Assembly: GCF_016495865.1 (NCBI RefSeq)
Contig: NZ_CP054706.1
Location: 1,922,001 to 1,986,000 of the forward strand
Source: Salicibibacter cibi
GTDB lineage: Bacteria > Bacillota > Bacilli > Bacillales > Marinococcaceae
Length of the DNA: 64,000 bases
Reading direction: 5' to 3'
The position numbers and the translations under genes were made by a program. Positions 35,019 to 42,938 of this stretch are shown piece after piece (positions within the stretch are counted from its first letter, which is position 1; each line of letters begins with the position of its first letter). The notes under the pieces were generated by a model. That model was not told the origin of the DNA, made no database searches, and saw nothing but the letters and a program-made list of their open reading frames with translations.

Positions 35019-35063
35019 TTTTCATTGTAGATGGTGGCTACGAGGAGCGTAGCCACATTGTTT
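35019..35063. repeat. hairpin repeat type A, copy 2
   Basis: TTTTCATTGTAGATGGTGGC then a perfect GTGGCTACG/CGTAGCCAC stem. The flanks match copy 1 (7221), while the stem sequence differs on both arms in a compensating way. Confidence 0.55.
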
Positions 35064-35148
35064 CTTACTTTTTCACTAGTGCAGAGTGGTTGATTTAATA
35101 ACACACACCAGTGATGCCATTCTAAACACGTCATAGCGTGGTTTAACT

Positions 35149-35257
35149 AGGGATTGCTAAACAACGTGCAGCTACCAGCTGAAGCCGGGATGCCGCTTCC
35201 ATGGCTTCGCTTTCCGTGGACGAACGGCCAGTCTTTTTCCGTTATTCAGCAGTCCCT
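35149..35257. repeat. MITE family 1, copy 4, internally deleted (109 bp)
   Basis: Both ends are intact (AGGGATTGCTAAACAA ... CAGCAGTCCCT), but about 178 internal bases are missing between GACGAACGG and CCAGTC. AACT flanks both sides (35145-35148, 35258-35261). It lies between the IS110 copy and recA. Confidence 0.85.
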
Positions 35258-35335
35258 AACTATTTTCCAGAAATCCCTCCCAGCTGTACCTCATATGGAG
35301 AATTATTCTTTTTTAAGGGACAATGGGCTTTCCTG

Positions 35336-35370
35336 CGCACTTTATTGGAGAATCATTCCAATAAAGTGCG
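35336..35370. terminator. long perfect hairpin downstream of recA
   Basis: CGCACTTTATTGGA/TCCAATAAAGTGCG, a 14-bp perfect stem with a 7-base loop, framed by GGGCT/AGCCC. It lies 40-75 bases after the recA stop. There is no run of T, so termination is probable but not certain. Confidence 0.45.
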
Positions 35371-35410
35371 ATAGCCCCTCTATTGTATCCATTAGAAAAA
35401 TGTTCCTTTA

Positions 35411-36469
35411 TCATGACCCTGATGAATCTTGTGTTTCTTCTTTTTCCTTCTTTTCGTCCTGCTGTTGGTCCTGTTGTTGATTATTTGGAAGCTCATGGTG
35501 GTCACGGATACGTGTTTCAATTTCAGACGCTACGGATGAATGCTCTTGCAAATATTGTTTTGCATTTTCACGGCCTTGGCCAAGCCTCTCGCCGTTATAC
35601 GCATACCAAGCTCCGCTTTTTTGCACAATCTCCAATTCTGTTGCGATGTCCAACAACGAACCTTCCCGGGAGATGCCTTCCCCGTACATAATGTCAACTT
35701 CTGCTTGGCGAAACGGCGGAGCCACTTTGTTTTTCACGATCTTTAAGCGTGTCTTGTTGCCGACCGTCTCATTTCCTTGCTTCAGCGCTTCAGCCCTGCG
35801 CACTTCCAAGCGTACCGAGGAATAAAACTTCAATGCGCGTCCTCCGGGCGTCGTTTCGGGACTTCCGAACATGACGCCTACCTTCTCGCGAATTTGATTG
35901 ATAAAAATCGCAATCGCATTCGACTTACTGATGGCCCCCGATAACTTTCTCAATGCCTGCGACATGAGACGGGCCTGCAGACCGACATGTGCATCGCCCA
36001 TATCCCCTTCGATTTCCGCTTTTGGCACGAGGGCCGCCACGGAATCAACAACGATGATGTCAACAGCGCCGCTGCGGACGAGTGCCTCTGCAATTTCCAA
36101 GGCCTGTTCCCCCGTATCCGGTTGCGAGAGCAAGAGTTCATCGGTATCGACGCCAAGGGCGCGGGCATACACAGGATCAAGGGCGTGTTCCGCGTCAATA
36201 AATGCCGCTTGTCCGCCTTCCTGTTGGGCTTCGGCAATGGCGTGCAAGGCAACGGTTGTTTTCCCGGAAGATTCCGGACCATATATTTCAATAACCCGCC
36301 CACGTGGATACCCGCCAACACCGAGCGCGATATCAAGGGCTAATGTTCCACTTGAAACCGTGGACATGCGCTTTTCCGTTTCGTCCCCCAACTTCATGAT
36401 GGAACCTTTCCCGAATTGTTTTTCAATGCTTCGCAAGGCTTGGTCGAGCGCTGCTTTTCTTTCACTCAT
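35411..36469 (-). CDS. recA: recombinase RecA
   Basis: DNA strand-exchange ATPase and SOS co-protease. 352 residues: Walker [10 protein letters not shown] at 64-72, Walker [16 protein letters not shown]1 [17 protein letters not shown]2 region [19 protein letters not shown], and a very acidic, Gln-rich C-terminal tail ([17 protein letters not shown]). It has a strong AAAGGAG site. A good sigma-A promoter with a partial SOS box lies upstream. Flanking genes differ from B. subtilis on both sides: an IS110 copy and MITE downstream, and a helicase gene between cinA and recA. Confidence 0.98.
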   Translation of the reverse strand: MSERKAALDQALRSIEKQFGKGSIMKLGDETEKRMSTVSSGTLALDIALGVGGYPRGRVIEIYGPESSGKTTVALHAIAEAQQEGGQAAFIDAEHALDPVYARALGVDTDELLLSQPDTGEQALEIAEALVRSGAVDIIVVDSVAALVPKAEIEGDMGDAHVGLQARLMSQALRKLSGAISKSNAIAIFINQIREKVGVMFGSPETTPGGRALKFYSSVRLEVRRAEALKQGNETVGNKTRLKIVKNKVAPPFRQAEVDIMYGEGISREGSLLDIATELEIVQKSGAWYAYNGERLGQGRENAKQYLQEHSSVASEIETRIRDHHELPNNQQQDQQQDEKKEKEETQDSSGS

Positions 36470-36558
36470 AGCAATACTCCTTTATAGGTATAAATTTAAT
36501 CATTTTATTATTCTCCCGATAGGCATAAACAAAAAAACCAATCGTTTCCCCTGCACCT

Positions 36559-36609
36559 ATCATATCGTGTTTTTCATCATTTGCCAAGGATTATACGAAC
36601 ATTTATTCT
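36559..36609 (-). promoter_or_regulatory. recA promoter with SOS-box-like site
   Basis: Minus strand TTGGCA (36582-36587), 17-base spacer, TATGAT (36559-36564). Just upstream, CGAACATTTATTCT (36596-36609, plus strand) matches the LexA consensus CGAACRNRYGTTYG except for about three positions. Confidence 0.65.
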
Positions 36610-36623
36610 GAAACGTCCGGATG

Positions 36624-36649
36624 AAAAAAGGCTCCTCCATGGAGGAGCC
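36624..36649 (-). terminator. helicase-gene terminator
   Basis: A perfect GGCTCCTCCATGGAGGAGCC palindrome followed by TTTTTT on the minus strand. Confidence 0.9.
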
Positions 36650-36659
36650 CGATGTGTCT

Positions 36660-38273
36660 TTAGTTAGAGACGGAAGGGTTGGATGTTTGCCGTCCATGGC
36701 GTTTCGGTTTTGGTTTTGCCGGCTCCAGGTTCACGCGCGCACCGTGCACACGGGAATGGCGCAATCCTTCATAAACAAAGGGAGCCACATCTTCCGGCAC
36801 TTCCACGAACGTAAATTTTTCGAAAAGATCGATGCGCCCGACCGATTTTTTTGAAATCCCGACTGCATCGGCAATTTCATCCACGAGTATTTTCGGGGTT
36901 AAGCTCACATTGCGGCCCACATTCATAAAGAAACGGACCATTCCTTTTGCTGCGCCGGTATCCCCGAAATAATACCCTTCTTCAGAGATGTTATTTTCCG
37001 TTTGATAATTCATTTTCAACAACGCATCAATGACTTCCTGCGGTTGATATTGCTCGAGCAGCTCCCGGGTTAGTTCATCAAAGATCGATGTTTCTTCACT
37101 ATGTTCAATGACGCCTATGATCTGCTGTCGCCACGAGTCTTGCTGTTTTTCTACGACTTCTTCCAGCGTCGGGATATCCCGTGTCGGCAAAGACATCTTT
37201 ATTTCTTTTTCAATCGAGCGTAAATGCTTCATTTCCCTCGGAGTGACAAGCGTAAGGGCTTGGCCGCTCTTCCCGGCCCGTCCGGTCCGACCGATGCGGT
37301 GGACATAGGATTCCGGGTCTTGCGGTATATCATAATTTATCACGTGGGTGACGTTTTGAACATCCAGTCCGCGGGCAGCAACATCTGTTGCGACGAGATA
37401 CTCAATCGTGCTTTCCCGAAATCTTTTCATAACCGCATCCCGCTGCGATTGGTTCAAATCACCGTGCAGGCCGTCTGCAAAATAACCCCGTGCCTGCAAA
37501 GACTCCGATAATTCCGCGACGCCTTTTTTCGTGCGACAGAAAACGATCGCAAGCTCCGGATTGTAGCGATCAATGACACGGCAAAGCGACTCCAGTTTGT
37601 TCCTTTCAAGCACTTTAAAATAAATCTGTTCAATTGAGGGAGCTGTAACATCGCTTTTGCTGATGGATACAGTCTCAGGTTGCTGCATATAACGGCGGGA
37701 AAGTTTTCGAATCGGATCGGGCATCGTTGCTGAAAAAAGCATCGTCTGCCGGTCCTCATTCGTTTGTTTCAAAATCGATTCAATATCATCGATGAAACCC
37801 ATATCAAGCATTTCATCCGCTTCATCCAAGACGAGCGTCTGCACGCGGTCAAGTTTTAACGTTTTTCTCCGCAAATGGTCTTGAACGCGCCCAGGGGTTC
37901 CGATAACGACTTGTACGCCGCGTTTAAGCGCCTTGATTTGATGGCCGATCGATTGTCCGCCATAGACCGGCAACGTTGTGACATGCAAGTGTGTGGACAA
38001 CTTTTGCAATTCCCCGGCCACTTGGATGGCAAGTTCCCGGGTAGGCGTTAAAACGAGCGCCTGAACGTGGGAGGAAGCGCTTAGCTTTGTAAGCAGAGGA
38101 ATCCCAAAGGCTGCCGTCTTTCCGGTCCCCGTTTGCGCTTGCCCTATCACATCTTTGCCGTTTAGTACTTTCGGTATTGCTTGTTCCTGGATTGGAGAAG
38201 GCTCTTCAAAACCGATCTCCTTAATTGCTTTTTTAACTTCCGGTTTAATCTGTTCACTTTCAAATACATTCAT
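36660..38273 (-). CDS. DEAD-box RNA helicase with DbpA-type RNA-binding domain
   Basis: ATP-dependent RNA remodelling helicase, 537 residues. Core motifs: Q-motif PSPIQEQAIP, motif I AQTGTGKTAAFG, PTRELA, GTPGRV, DEAD in LVLDEADEMLDMGF, SAT, ATDVAARGLD and HRIGRTGRAG. The C-terminal ~75 residues (MVRFFMNVGRNVSLTPKILV onward) are a DbpA-like RRM, followed by a short basic tail. This fits CsdA/DeaD/DbpA-type helicases of ribosome assembly or cold adaptation. The start at 38273 lies behind AGAAGGTGAT; four further codons upstream are possible. It has a dedicated terminator and stands between cinA and recA, unlike B. subtilis. Confidence 0.93.
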   Translation of the reverse strand: MNVFESEQIKPEVKKAIKEIGFEEPSPIQEQAIPKVLNGKDVIGQAQTGTGKTAAFGIPLLTKLSASSHVQALVLTPTRELAIQVAGELQKLSTHLHVTTLPVYGGQSIGHQIKALKRGVQVVIGTPGRVQDHLRRKTLKLDRVQTLVLDEADEMLDMGFIDDIESILKQTNEDRQTMLFSATMPDPIRKLSRRYMQQPETVSISKSDVTAPSIEQIYFKVLERNKLESLCRVIDRYNPELAIVFCRTKKGVAELSESLQARGYFADGLHGDLNQSQRDAVMKRFRESTIEYLVATDVAARGLDVQNVTHVINYDIPQDPESYVHRIGRTGRAGKSGQALTLVTPREMKHLRSIEKEIKMSLPTRDIPTLEEVVEKQQDSWRQQIIGVIEHSEETSIFDELTRELLEQYQPQEVIDALLKMNYQTENNISEEGYYFGDTGAAKGMVRFFMNVGRNVSLTPKILVDEIADAVGISKKSVGRIDLFEKFTFVEVPEDVAPFVYEGLRHSRVHGARVNLEPAKPKPKRHGRQTSNPSVSN

Positions 38274-38368
38274 ATGCTTCATCACCTTCTTCTATCAATT
38301 AAGGAGCCCCCGGCCCCAACACATCCTTCGTGGCAGGAGACGGGTTGTCATAGGTTTGACCCCATCTC

Positions 38369-39607
38369 TCACCTCTCATCTCCCACCTCCAACATGCAGG
38401 CGCATGCTTCTTTTACCGCCCGGCGTCGTATCGACGCGCGATCCCCGCGTAAACGCCGCTTATAGACATACGTTTTATCCGGGTAGGCAATCCCGATATA
38501 AACCGTACCCGGCGGATGACCTTCCTGGGTGTCCGGACCGGCAACACCTGTCAACGAAATCCCTATATCTGTTCTATATTCGCTTCTCGCGCCTTCTGCC
38601 ATCTCTTCGGCACATGCTTCGCTCACAGCCCCATGTTGCGCAAGGGTCGCCGTTTTCACATGAAGCTGCTTTTCTTTTGCCTCATTGCTATACGTAATCG
38701 CACCACCGACATAAACGTCAGACGCTCCCGGAACATCGGTAAACGATGCCCCGAGCAATCCCCCGCTTAAACTTTCGGCAACGGCCAGCGTCCAACCTTT
38801 CGACCGTAAATAATCGAGGGCGCTTGAAAATAACGTATCCTCATTATACCCATATAAAAAAGATCCGCAACGTTCACAGACGGCGCCTTCCAACTCATCA
38901 AGCTTTTTTGAGGCATCCGTCGGATCGGCCGTTTTCACAGTCAAACGCAACGTCACTTCATCTTGACCCGCGAGCGGTGCAATCGTCGGATTGGTTTGCT
39001 GTGTGATTAAGTCATGAACACGCGCTTCCAGCGCCGACTCACCAATCCCGTAGAATTTAAGTACCCGCGACAACAAAAAATCACGCGATTCGTTCATAGC
39101 ATCAAGAAAGGGGCTAACTTCTTTTTCTACCATCGTTTTCATCTCATGCGGTGGACCCGGCAACAGAAAAAACCACGTGTCTGTATGTTTATACGCCATG
39201 CCGCAAGCCAAGCCCACGCTATTTTGAAACACGTGCGCCCCTTCTGTATGAAGCGCTTGGCGACGGTTCGCATCACTTACGGATTGGTTTCTCGATTGAA
39301 AAAAAGCTTCCACCTTGTCGAGCGCCTGTTGATCGTAGACGAGGTTGAGACCGTATTCCTCTGCGAGCGCGTTTCTGGTTACATCATCCTCCGTGGGCCC
39401 GAGACCCCCGGTAAGAATAACGATATCATTATCAGTTGCGGCCAGCCGTATCGCTTGCCGAATGCGAGGCAAATTGTCTCCGACGACCGTATGTTTGTAT
39501 ATATTCACCCCGTGCCCCATGAGCTGTTTTGAAAGATACTGTCCGTTTGTATTCGCTATTTGTCCAAGAAGTAGTTCGGTACCTACGGCAATAATCTCCG
39601 CATTCAT
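38369..39607 (-). CDS. cinA: CinA, competence-damage-inducible protein / NMN deamidase family
   Basis: A 412-residue two-domain protein. The N-terminal molybdopterin-binding-like domain (MNAEIIAVGTELLLGQIANT, TGGLGPTEDDVTRNAL, PGPPHEMK) is followed by a C-terminal CinA domain (LAVAESLSGGLLGASFTDVP, GAVSEACAEEMAEGAR, GISLTGVAGPD), which in several bacteria deamidates NMN for pyridine-nucleotide salvage. B. subtilis CinA has 416 residues. It follows pgsA by 23 bases with GGAAGGAG as site, the conserved pgsA-cinA order. Confidence 0.96.
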   Translation of the reverse strand: MNAEIIAVGTELLLGQIANTNGQYLSKQLMGHGVNIYKHTVVGDNLPRIRQAIRLAATDNDIVILTGGLGPTEDDVTRNALAEEYGLNLVYDQQALDKVEAFFQSRNQSVSDANRRQALHTEGAHVFQNSVGLACGMAYKHTDTWFFLLPGPPHEMKTMVEKEVSPFLDAMNESRDFLLSRVLKFYGIGESALEARVHDLITQQTNPTIAPLAGQDEVTLRLTVKTADPTDASKKLDELEGAVCERCGSFLYGYNEDTLFSSALDYLRSKGWTLAVAESLSGGLLGASFTDVPGASDVYVGGAITYSNEAKEKQLHVKTATLAQHGAVSEACAEEMAEGARSEYRTDIGISLTGVAGPDTQEGHPPGTVYIGIAYPDKTYVYKRRLRGDRASIRRRAVKEACACMLEVGDER

Positions 39608-39630
39608 TGGATGGATCTCCTTCCAATTAT

Positions 39631-40209
39631 CTAAGCGTCGTTGAACACATGTTTATTTTTCACAAAGTAATCGATGCCGGAAATTACCGTTAAAAAGAGG
39701 GCGATCCATATTAATATCGTCGCGACCGGCAATCCGAATGCATCAAAAGGCGCGTTGTGAACCATCAGGAAAAAAATTGCGAGCATTTGAAAAAGCGTCT
39801 TTCCCTTTCCGAGCGGGCTAGCCGCAATAACCTTGCCCTCGGCCGCTGCCACAAGCCTCATCCCGGTTACGGCAAACTCGCGGCTAAGAATGACAACAGC
39901 CATCCAAGCCGGCAAAAAACCAATCTCGATAAGGGATAATAAAGCCGCTGTCACGAGCAATTTATCCGCTAACGGGTCTAAAAATTTTCCGAAATTGCTG
40001 ATGAGATTACGGCTGCGGGCAATATAGCCATCGAGCCAATCCGTCCCCGCCGCAATGGCGAAAACAATCCCGGCAACCGCGTGGTTCACAGGCACTTGCG
40101 TCCCAAAGACATCTATGGGAGGTCCCCATTGGAATGGGTAAAGGAAAATCAGCATAAATATCGGGATGAATCCGATACGGGCAATCGTAATCTGGTTTGG
40201 CAGGTTCAC
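39631..40209 (-). CDS. pgsA: phosphatidylglycerophosphate synthase
   Basis: Membrane CDP-alcohol phosphotransferase that makes phosphatidylglycerol phosphate from CDP-diacylglycerol and glycerol-3-phosphate. 192 residues with several membrane helices. The signature D-x2-D-G-x2-A-R-x8-G-x3-D-x3-D is complete (DWLDGYIARSRN then GKFLDPLADK, about residues 57-83). The start is GTG with a strong GGAGGAA site. It has the same neighbours as in B. subtilis (rodZ/ymfM upstream, cinA downstream). Confidence 0.97.
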   Translation of the reverse strand: MNLPNQITIARIGFIPIFMLIFLYPFQWGPPIDVFGTQVPVNHAVAGIVFAIAAGTDWLDGYIARSRNLISNFGKFLDPLADKLLVTAALLSLIEIGFLPAWMAVVILSREFAVTGMRLVAAAEGKVIAASPLGKGKTLFQMLAIFFLMVHNAPFDAFGLPVATILIWIALFLTVISGIDYFVKNKHVFNDA

Positions 40210-40307
40210 GTAACGGTTCCTCCTACGGGAACACCCTTCATTTTAACAAAAATCATAAGAAAGAAAAATGCCAATGTCCGCGCATTTTCCGACATTTATG
40301 TATGAAT

Positions 40308-40342
40308 GGGCACCTCCCCCCTCGTCATCAAGGGGAAGGGTG
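40308..40342 (-). terminator. stem-loop between rodZ and pgsA
   Basis: GGCACC-CTTCCCCTT pairs with GAGGGGGGAGGTGCC. It is strong but not followed by a clear T-tract, so it may attenuate rather than stop transcription. Confidence 0.45.
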
Positions 40343-40360
40343 CCGGGGTGCTCTCAAAGC

Positions 40361-41257
40361 TTAATTCTCTTTCTCGATGGTAATGCGCTGGAAATCTCTT
40401 TCATCGGGTTCTAATTCGTATTCCAATTCTTCGCCGTTCACGTAAATCGTGAGCGCGGGTGTGTAGCCAGCATTGATGGTGATCGAGTCGTGTTCACTTA
40501 AGTCAAAATCTTGTTCTGTTGCCTCGGAAGGGGCATCGGCCGTTTCTACGATTGAACCATCATCAGTCGCTTCTTCGCGAAAATCGACATAACTGTCCGT
40601 TTCTTCATCAAACTCAAGCGTGATTTCCAAGGAATCGCTGTCTATCGTATAGATCGAATTAAATCCATCTACTTCCTCAAAGGAGAGTTGTCCATTTGCA
40701 GTTTCTTCTTCATTGCCGTTTTCCTCATTTTCTTCATTATCGTCGCCATCCCCATTTTCTTCGCTGCCGTTCGTTTCTTGCGTTTCCTCTTCTCCTTCCG
40801 TTTCATTCACGATATCATCCCCATTTTCTTCTTCCTCATCGGAAGCGATGTCGCCACTGCCGCCGTCAATGTTGAAAAGCCATATAACCGCGACGATCGC
40901 GACGAGGAAGAACACAACGAGGACGGAAGGAAGGACACTGTTCTTTTTTTTCCCTTCTTGGGATGATCGTTTTGTTCTCGAATGTTCGGTTCTCGAAGGA
41001 AGATCCACCGACTCCTTCCTCGGTTTCGGCAAATCATGTTCAAACTCAGCAAACACTTCTTCAGGTTCGAGCTCAAGTGCTTCTGCATAGCTTTTGATAA
41101 ATGCCCGTGCATAAAAAGCGCCGGGCACATCGTCATATCGCCCTTCCTCAATGGCTAGCAAGTAGCGCTTTTGAATTTTCGTTCGCGTTTGGACTTCATC
41201 AAGCCCCCACCCTTTTTCCTCGCGTTTTTCTTTTAGAAATTGCCCTAATTCAGACAT
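40361..41257 (-). CDS. rodZ: RodZ/YmfM-type cell-shape protein
   Basis: A bitopic membrane protein linked to MreB and cell elongation. The N-terminal Xre-like helix-turn-helix domain (about 1-70: FLKEKREEKGWGLDEVQTRT, YLLAIEEGRYDDVPGAFYAR), a basic juxtamembrane region, a membrane helix at about 108-128 (VLPSVLVVFFLVAIVAVIWL), then a very acidic Glu/Asp/Asn linker of about 55 residues and a C-terminal DUF4115 beta domain (ALTIYVNGEELEYELEP). The start is ATG at 41257, six bases after GGTAGGTG. The extreme acidity outside the membrane fits a saline or alkaline habitat (inference). Confidence 0.92.
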   Translation of the reverse strand: MSELGQFLKEKREEKGWGLDEVQTRTKIQKRYLLAIEEGRYDDVPGAFYARAFIKSYAEALELEPEEVFAEFEHDLPKPRKESVDLPSRTEHSRTKRSSQEGKKKNSVLPSVLVVFFLVAIVAVIWLFNIDGGSGDIASDEEEENGDDIVNETEGEEETQETNGSEENGDGDDNEENEENGNEEETANGQLSFEEVDGFNSIYTIDSDSLEITLEFDEETDSYVDFREEATDDGSIVETADAPSEATEQDFDLSEHDSITINAGYTPALTIYVNGEELEYELEPDERDFQRITIEKEN

Positions 41258-41274
41258 GCTAAACACCTACCAAG

Positions 41275-42048
41275 TTAGCTAATATCAAAAGAAGAAAAAC
41301 CCGATTCCACCATTTCATACGTAATTTTTTCATTTTCATCATTACGAAGTTCAATGATGCAATCGAAATCTTTTAATGTATATGCCGTTTCACGCACAAA
41401 AATATCCGGATGCTCCACAACTTTCACAGCAGATAAGGCCATAATCTCATCAACGAGGGAACGGTGCTTTTCCGGCGCACGCATAGTCGTAACGATCCCG
41501 TCAATGATATAAACAAGGTCTTCACTAAATTCATCATCAGGAAGCGTACTTCTGATCGTCTGCCTTAGCATTGTCGAAGAAATGAATGACCAGTGCTTGT
41601 TGGCTGAAACACTTGCGGCTACGATTGATTCTGTCTTCCCGACTCTCGGCATCCCCCGCACACCCACGAGATAATGCCGCTTCTCTTTAAACAGCTCCGC
41701 CAAAAAGTCAACCAAAAGCCCAAGCTCATCACGAACAAAACGATAGGTTTTTTTGTCCCCCAGGTCTCTTTCGATATAACGACCATGCATCACGGCTAAA
41801 CGGTCTCGAAGCCTCGGCACCCGAAATTTTTTGAGCGAAATTGCATCCATCGTTTGCAATATGTCTCGTAAACGCGTCACATGATCATCGCTGGCGCTGC
41901 GAATCAACATACCGCGCCGGTCATTTTCGATTCCGTTAATCGACACGATATTAATCGATAACATCCCAAGTAACGAGGAAATATCTCCCAGCAAGCCGGG
42001 ACGGTTCTGACGAATTTGATATTCAAAATACCACTCTTTCTTTTCCAT
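41275..42048 (-). CDS. ymfK: YmfK, ACT-domain protein (DUF3388)
   Basis: A 257-residue conserved Bacillus protein of unknown biochemistry. An ACT-like N-terminal domain (about 5-75: EYQIRQNRPGLLGDISSLLG, LSINIVSINGIEN) is followed by a second domain that includes a P-loop-like GVRGMPRVGKTES (about 129) and an acidic end. ACT domains usually bind amino acids. It has a strong AAGGAGGAA site and is 17 bases ahead of rodZ, conserved with B. subtilis ymfK-ymfM. Confidence 0.9.
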   Translation of the reverse strand: MEKKEWYFEYQIRQNRPGLLGDISSLLGMLSINIVSINGIENDRRGMLIRSASDDHVTRLRDILQTMDAISLKKFRVPRLRDRLAVMHGRYIERDLGDKKTYRFVRDELGLLVDFLAELFKEKRHYLVGVRGMPRVGKTESIVAASVSANKHWSFISSTMLRQTIRSTLPDDEFSEDLVYIIDGIVTTMRAPEKHRSLVDEIMALSAVKVVEHPDIFVRETAYTLKDFDCIIELRNDENEKITYEMVESGFSSFDIS

Positions 42049-42547
42049 CCCGTTCCTCCTTCTACATTGCGATTTTTTTATAGTCTAACGTTGTCGCTTC
42101 TCACTGCACTTGTTGTCATTTTACGTTATTTCTTCGCGTTTGAACAGGGCTAGGGTGTTTCTTTTTGTAAACGGATGGAAAAAGAACGGAAGTTCCTCCA
42201 TACAAGGGCTGAAACTTTTTTAATCGTGCACCATAAAGTGAATTTTCCATCAGGGCTCTTCACCATAATCTACGGTTGACAAACTAATGGATGGCGTGTT
42301 TCAAAGCAACATATGAACGATTTTTCGTATCATTTCGTATTTTTGTCCTCATTCAAGCGTTTGCAAGACAAAATTTTGATGTCATCCCCCATTTTTTCTT
42401 GCATTCCCATACATCTGAAATCCGGGAAGGTTTCCGGCACCCGATGTCTGACCTCTGGAATAGCGGGCGCTTATCACGGAGATAAGAATAAGCACCCTCA
42501 GACACAGTAAATTGCGCCGAGGATGCTTCTTGATGTCCCATGTAACA
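42049..42547. other. ymfJ-ymfK spacer with repeat remnants
   Basis: About 500 bases without a supportable gene. GGCTCTTCACCATAATCTAC followed by GGTTGACAA (about 42255-42283) matches the left end of MITE family 2 at 23366, as a solo end. ACCTCTGGAATAGCGGGCGC then TTATCACGGAGAT (about 42451-42483) matches hairpin repeat type C. A minus-strand terminator for ymfJ follows. Confidence 0.5.
42488..42535 (-). terminator. ymfJ terminator
   Basis: Minus strand AAGCATCCTC...GAGGGTGCTT stem followed by ATTCTTATC. The loop is large. Confidence 0.55.
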
Positions 42548-42796
42548 TTATTTTTCCTGTACCAACTTCACCATCACATTTGCGATCGCGTGTTGCTCTT
42601 GCTCATCAGCAACGTTCCACAAATCAGACAAAACTCGTTCCTGTTCGTTTTTCGGGTCTACGTTGTTCGCCAAATAATCGCCAACTTGGAAAGCCACATC
42701 AGAAATCGCATCGTTTGTCATGCCATCGCCTTCTGCATTTCCCAAGCTATCCCCCAAAAACGATTTCCACTGTTCCCAATTGTCCAATACGGACAT
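42548..42796 (-). CDS. ymfJ: YmfJ, DUF3243 family protein
   Basis: An 82-residue helical cytosolic protein, MSVLDNWEQWKSFLGDSLGN at the start, with a closing helix (EQEQHAIANVMVKLVQEK). It corresponds to B. subtilis YmfJ by sequence and by position between ymfI and ymfK. The role is unknown. It has a strong GGAGGG site and a 142-base gap to ymfI. Confidence 0.9.
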   Translation of the reverse strand: MSVLDNWEQWKSFLGDSLGNAEGDGMTNDAISDVAFQVGDYLANNVDPKNEQERVLSDLWNVADEQEQHAIANVMVKLVQEK

Positions 42797-42938
42797 GGAT
42801 CGTTCCCTCCTTATCAGTCAAACTTTGTTTTACATTCATAGTTTGACTTCAAGAATCAGAAAATATACACCGATTCTCGAGGGAACAACCAATGCTGGCA
42901 TTTGCCCGGAGAGGAAGTGGCCACACCGCTTCATGGTT

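Larger units (their letters stand above)
33461..35022 (-). mobile_element. IS110-family insertion sequence, apparently intact
   Basis: About 1.55 kb, bounded by two copies of AACCATTTT (33461-33469 and 35014-35022), the likely shared core of the donor and target. There are no terminal inverted repeats, as expected for IS110. The transposase is complete, with about 230 non-coding bases upstream (34785-35013) and about 80 downstream. That asymmetric layout is typical of the IS110 group. The right flank is a hairpin repeat (type A), a common kind of target for these elements. It occupies the rny-recA interval where B. subtilis carries pbpX. Confidence 0.8.
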
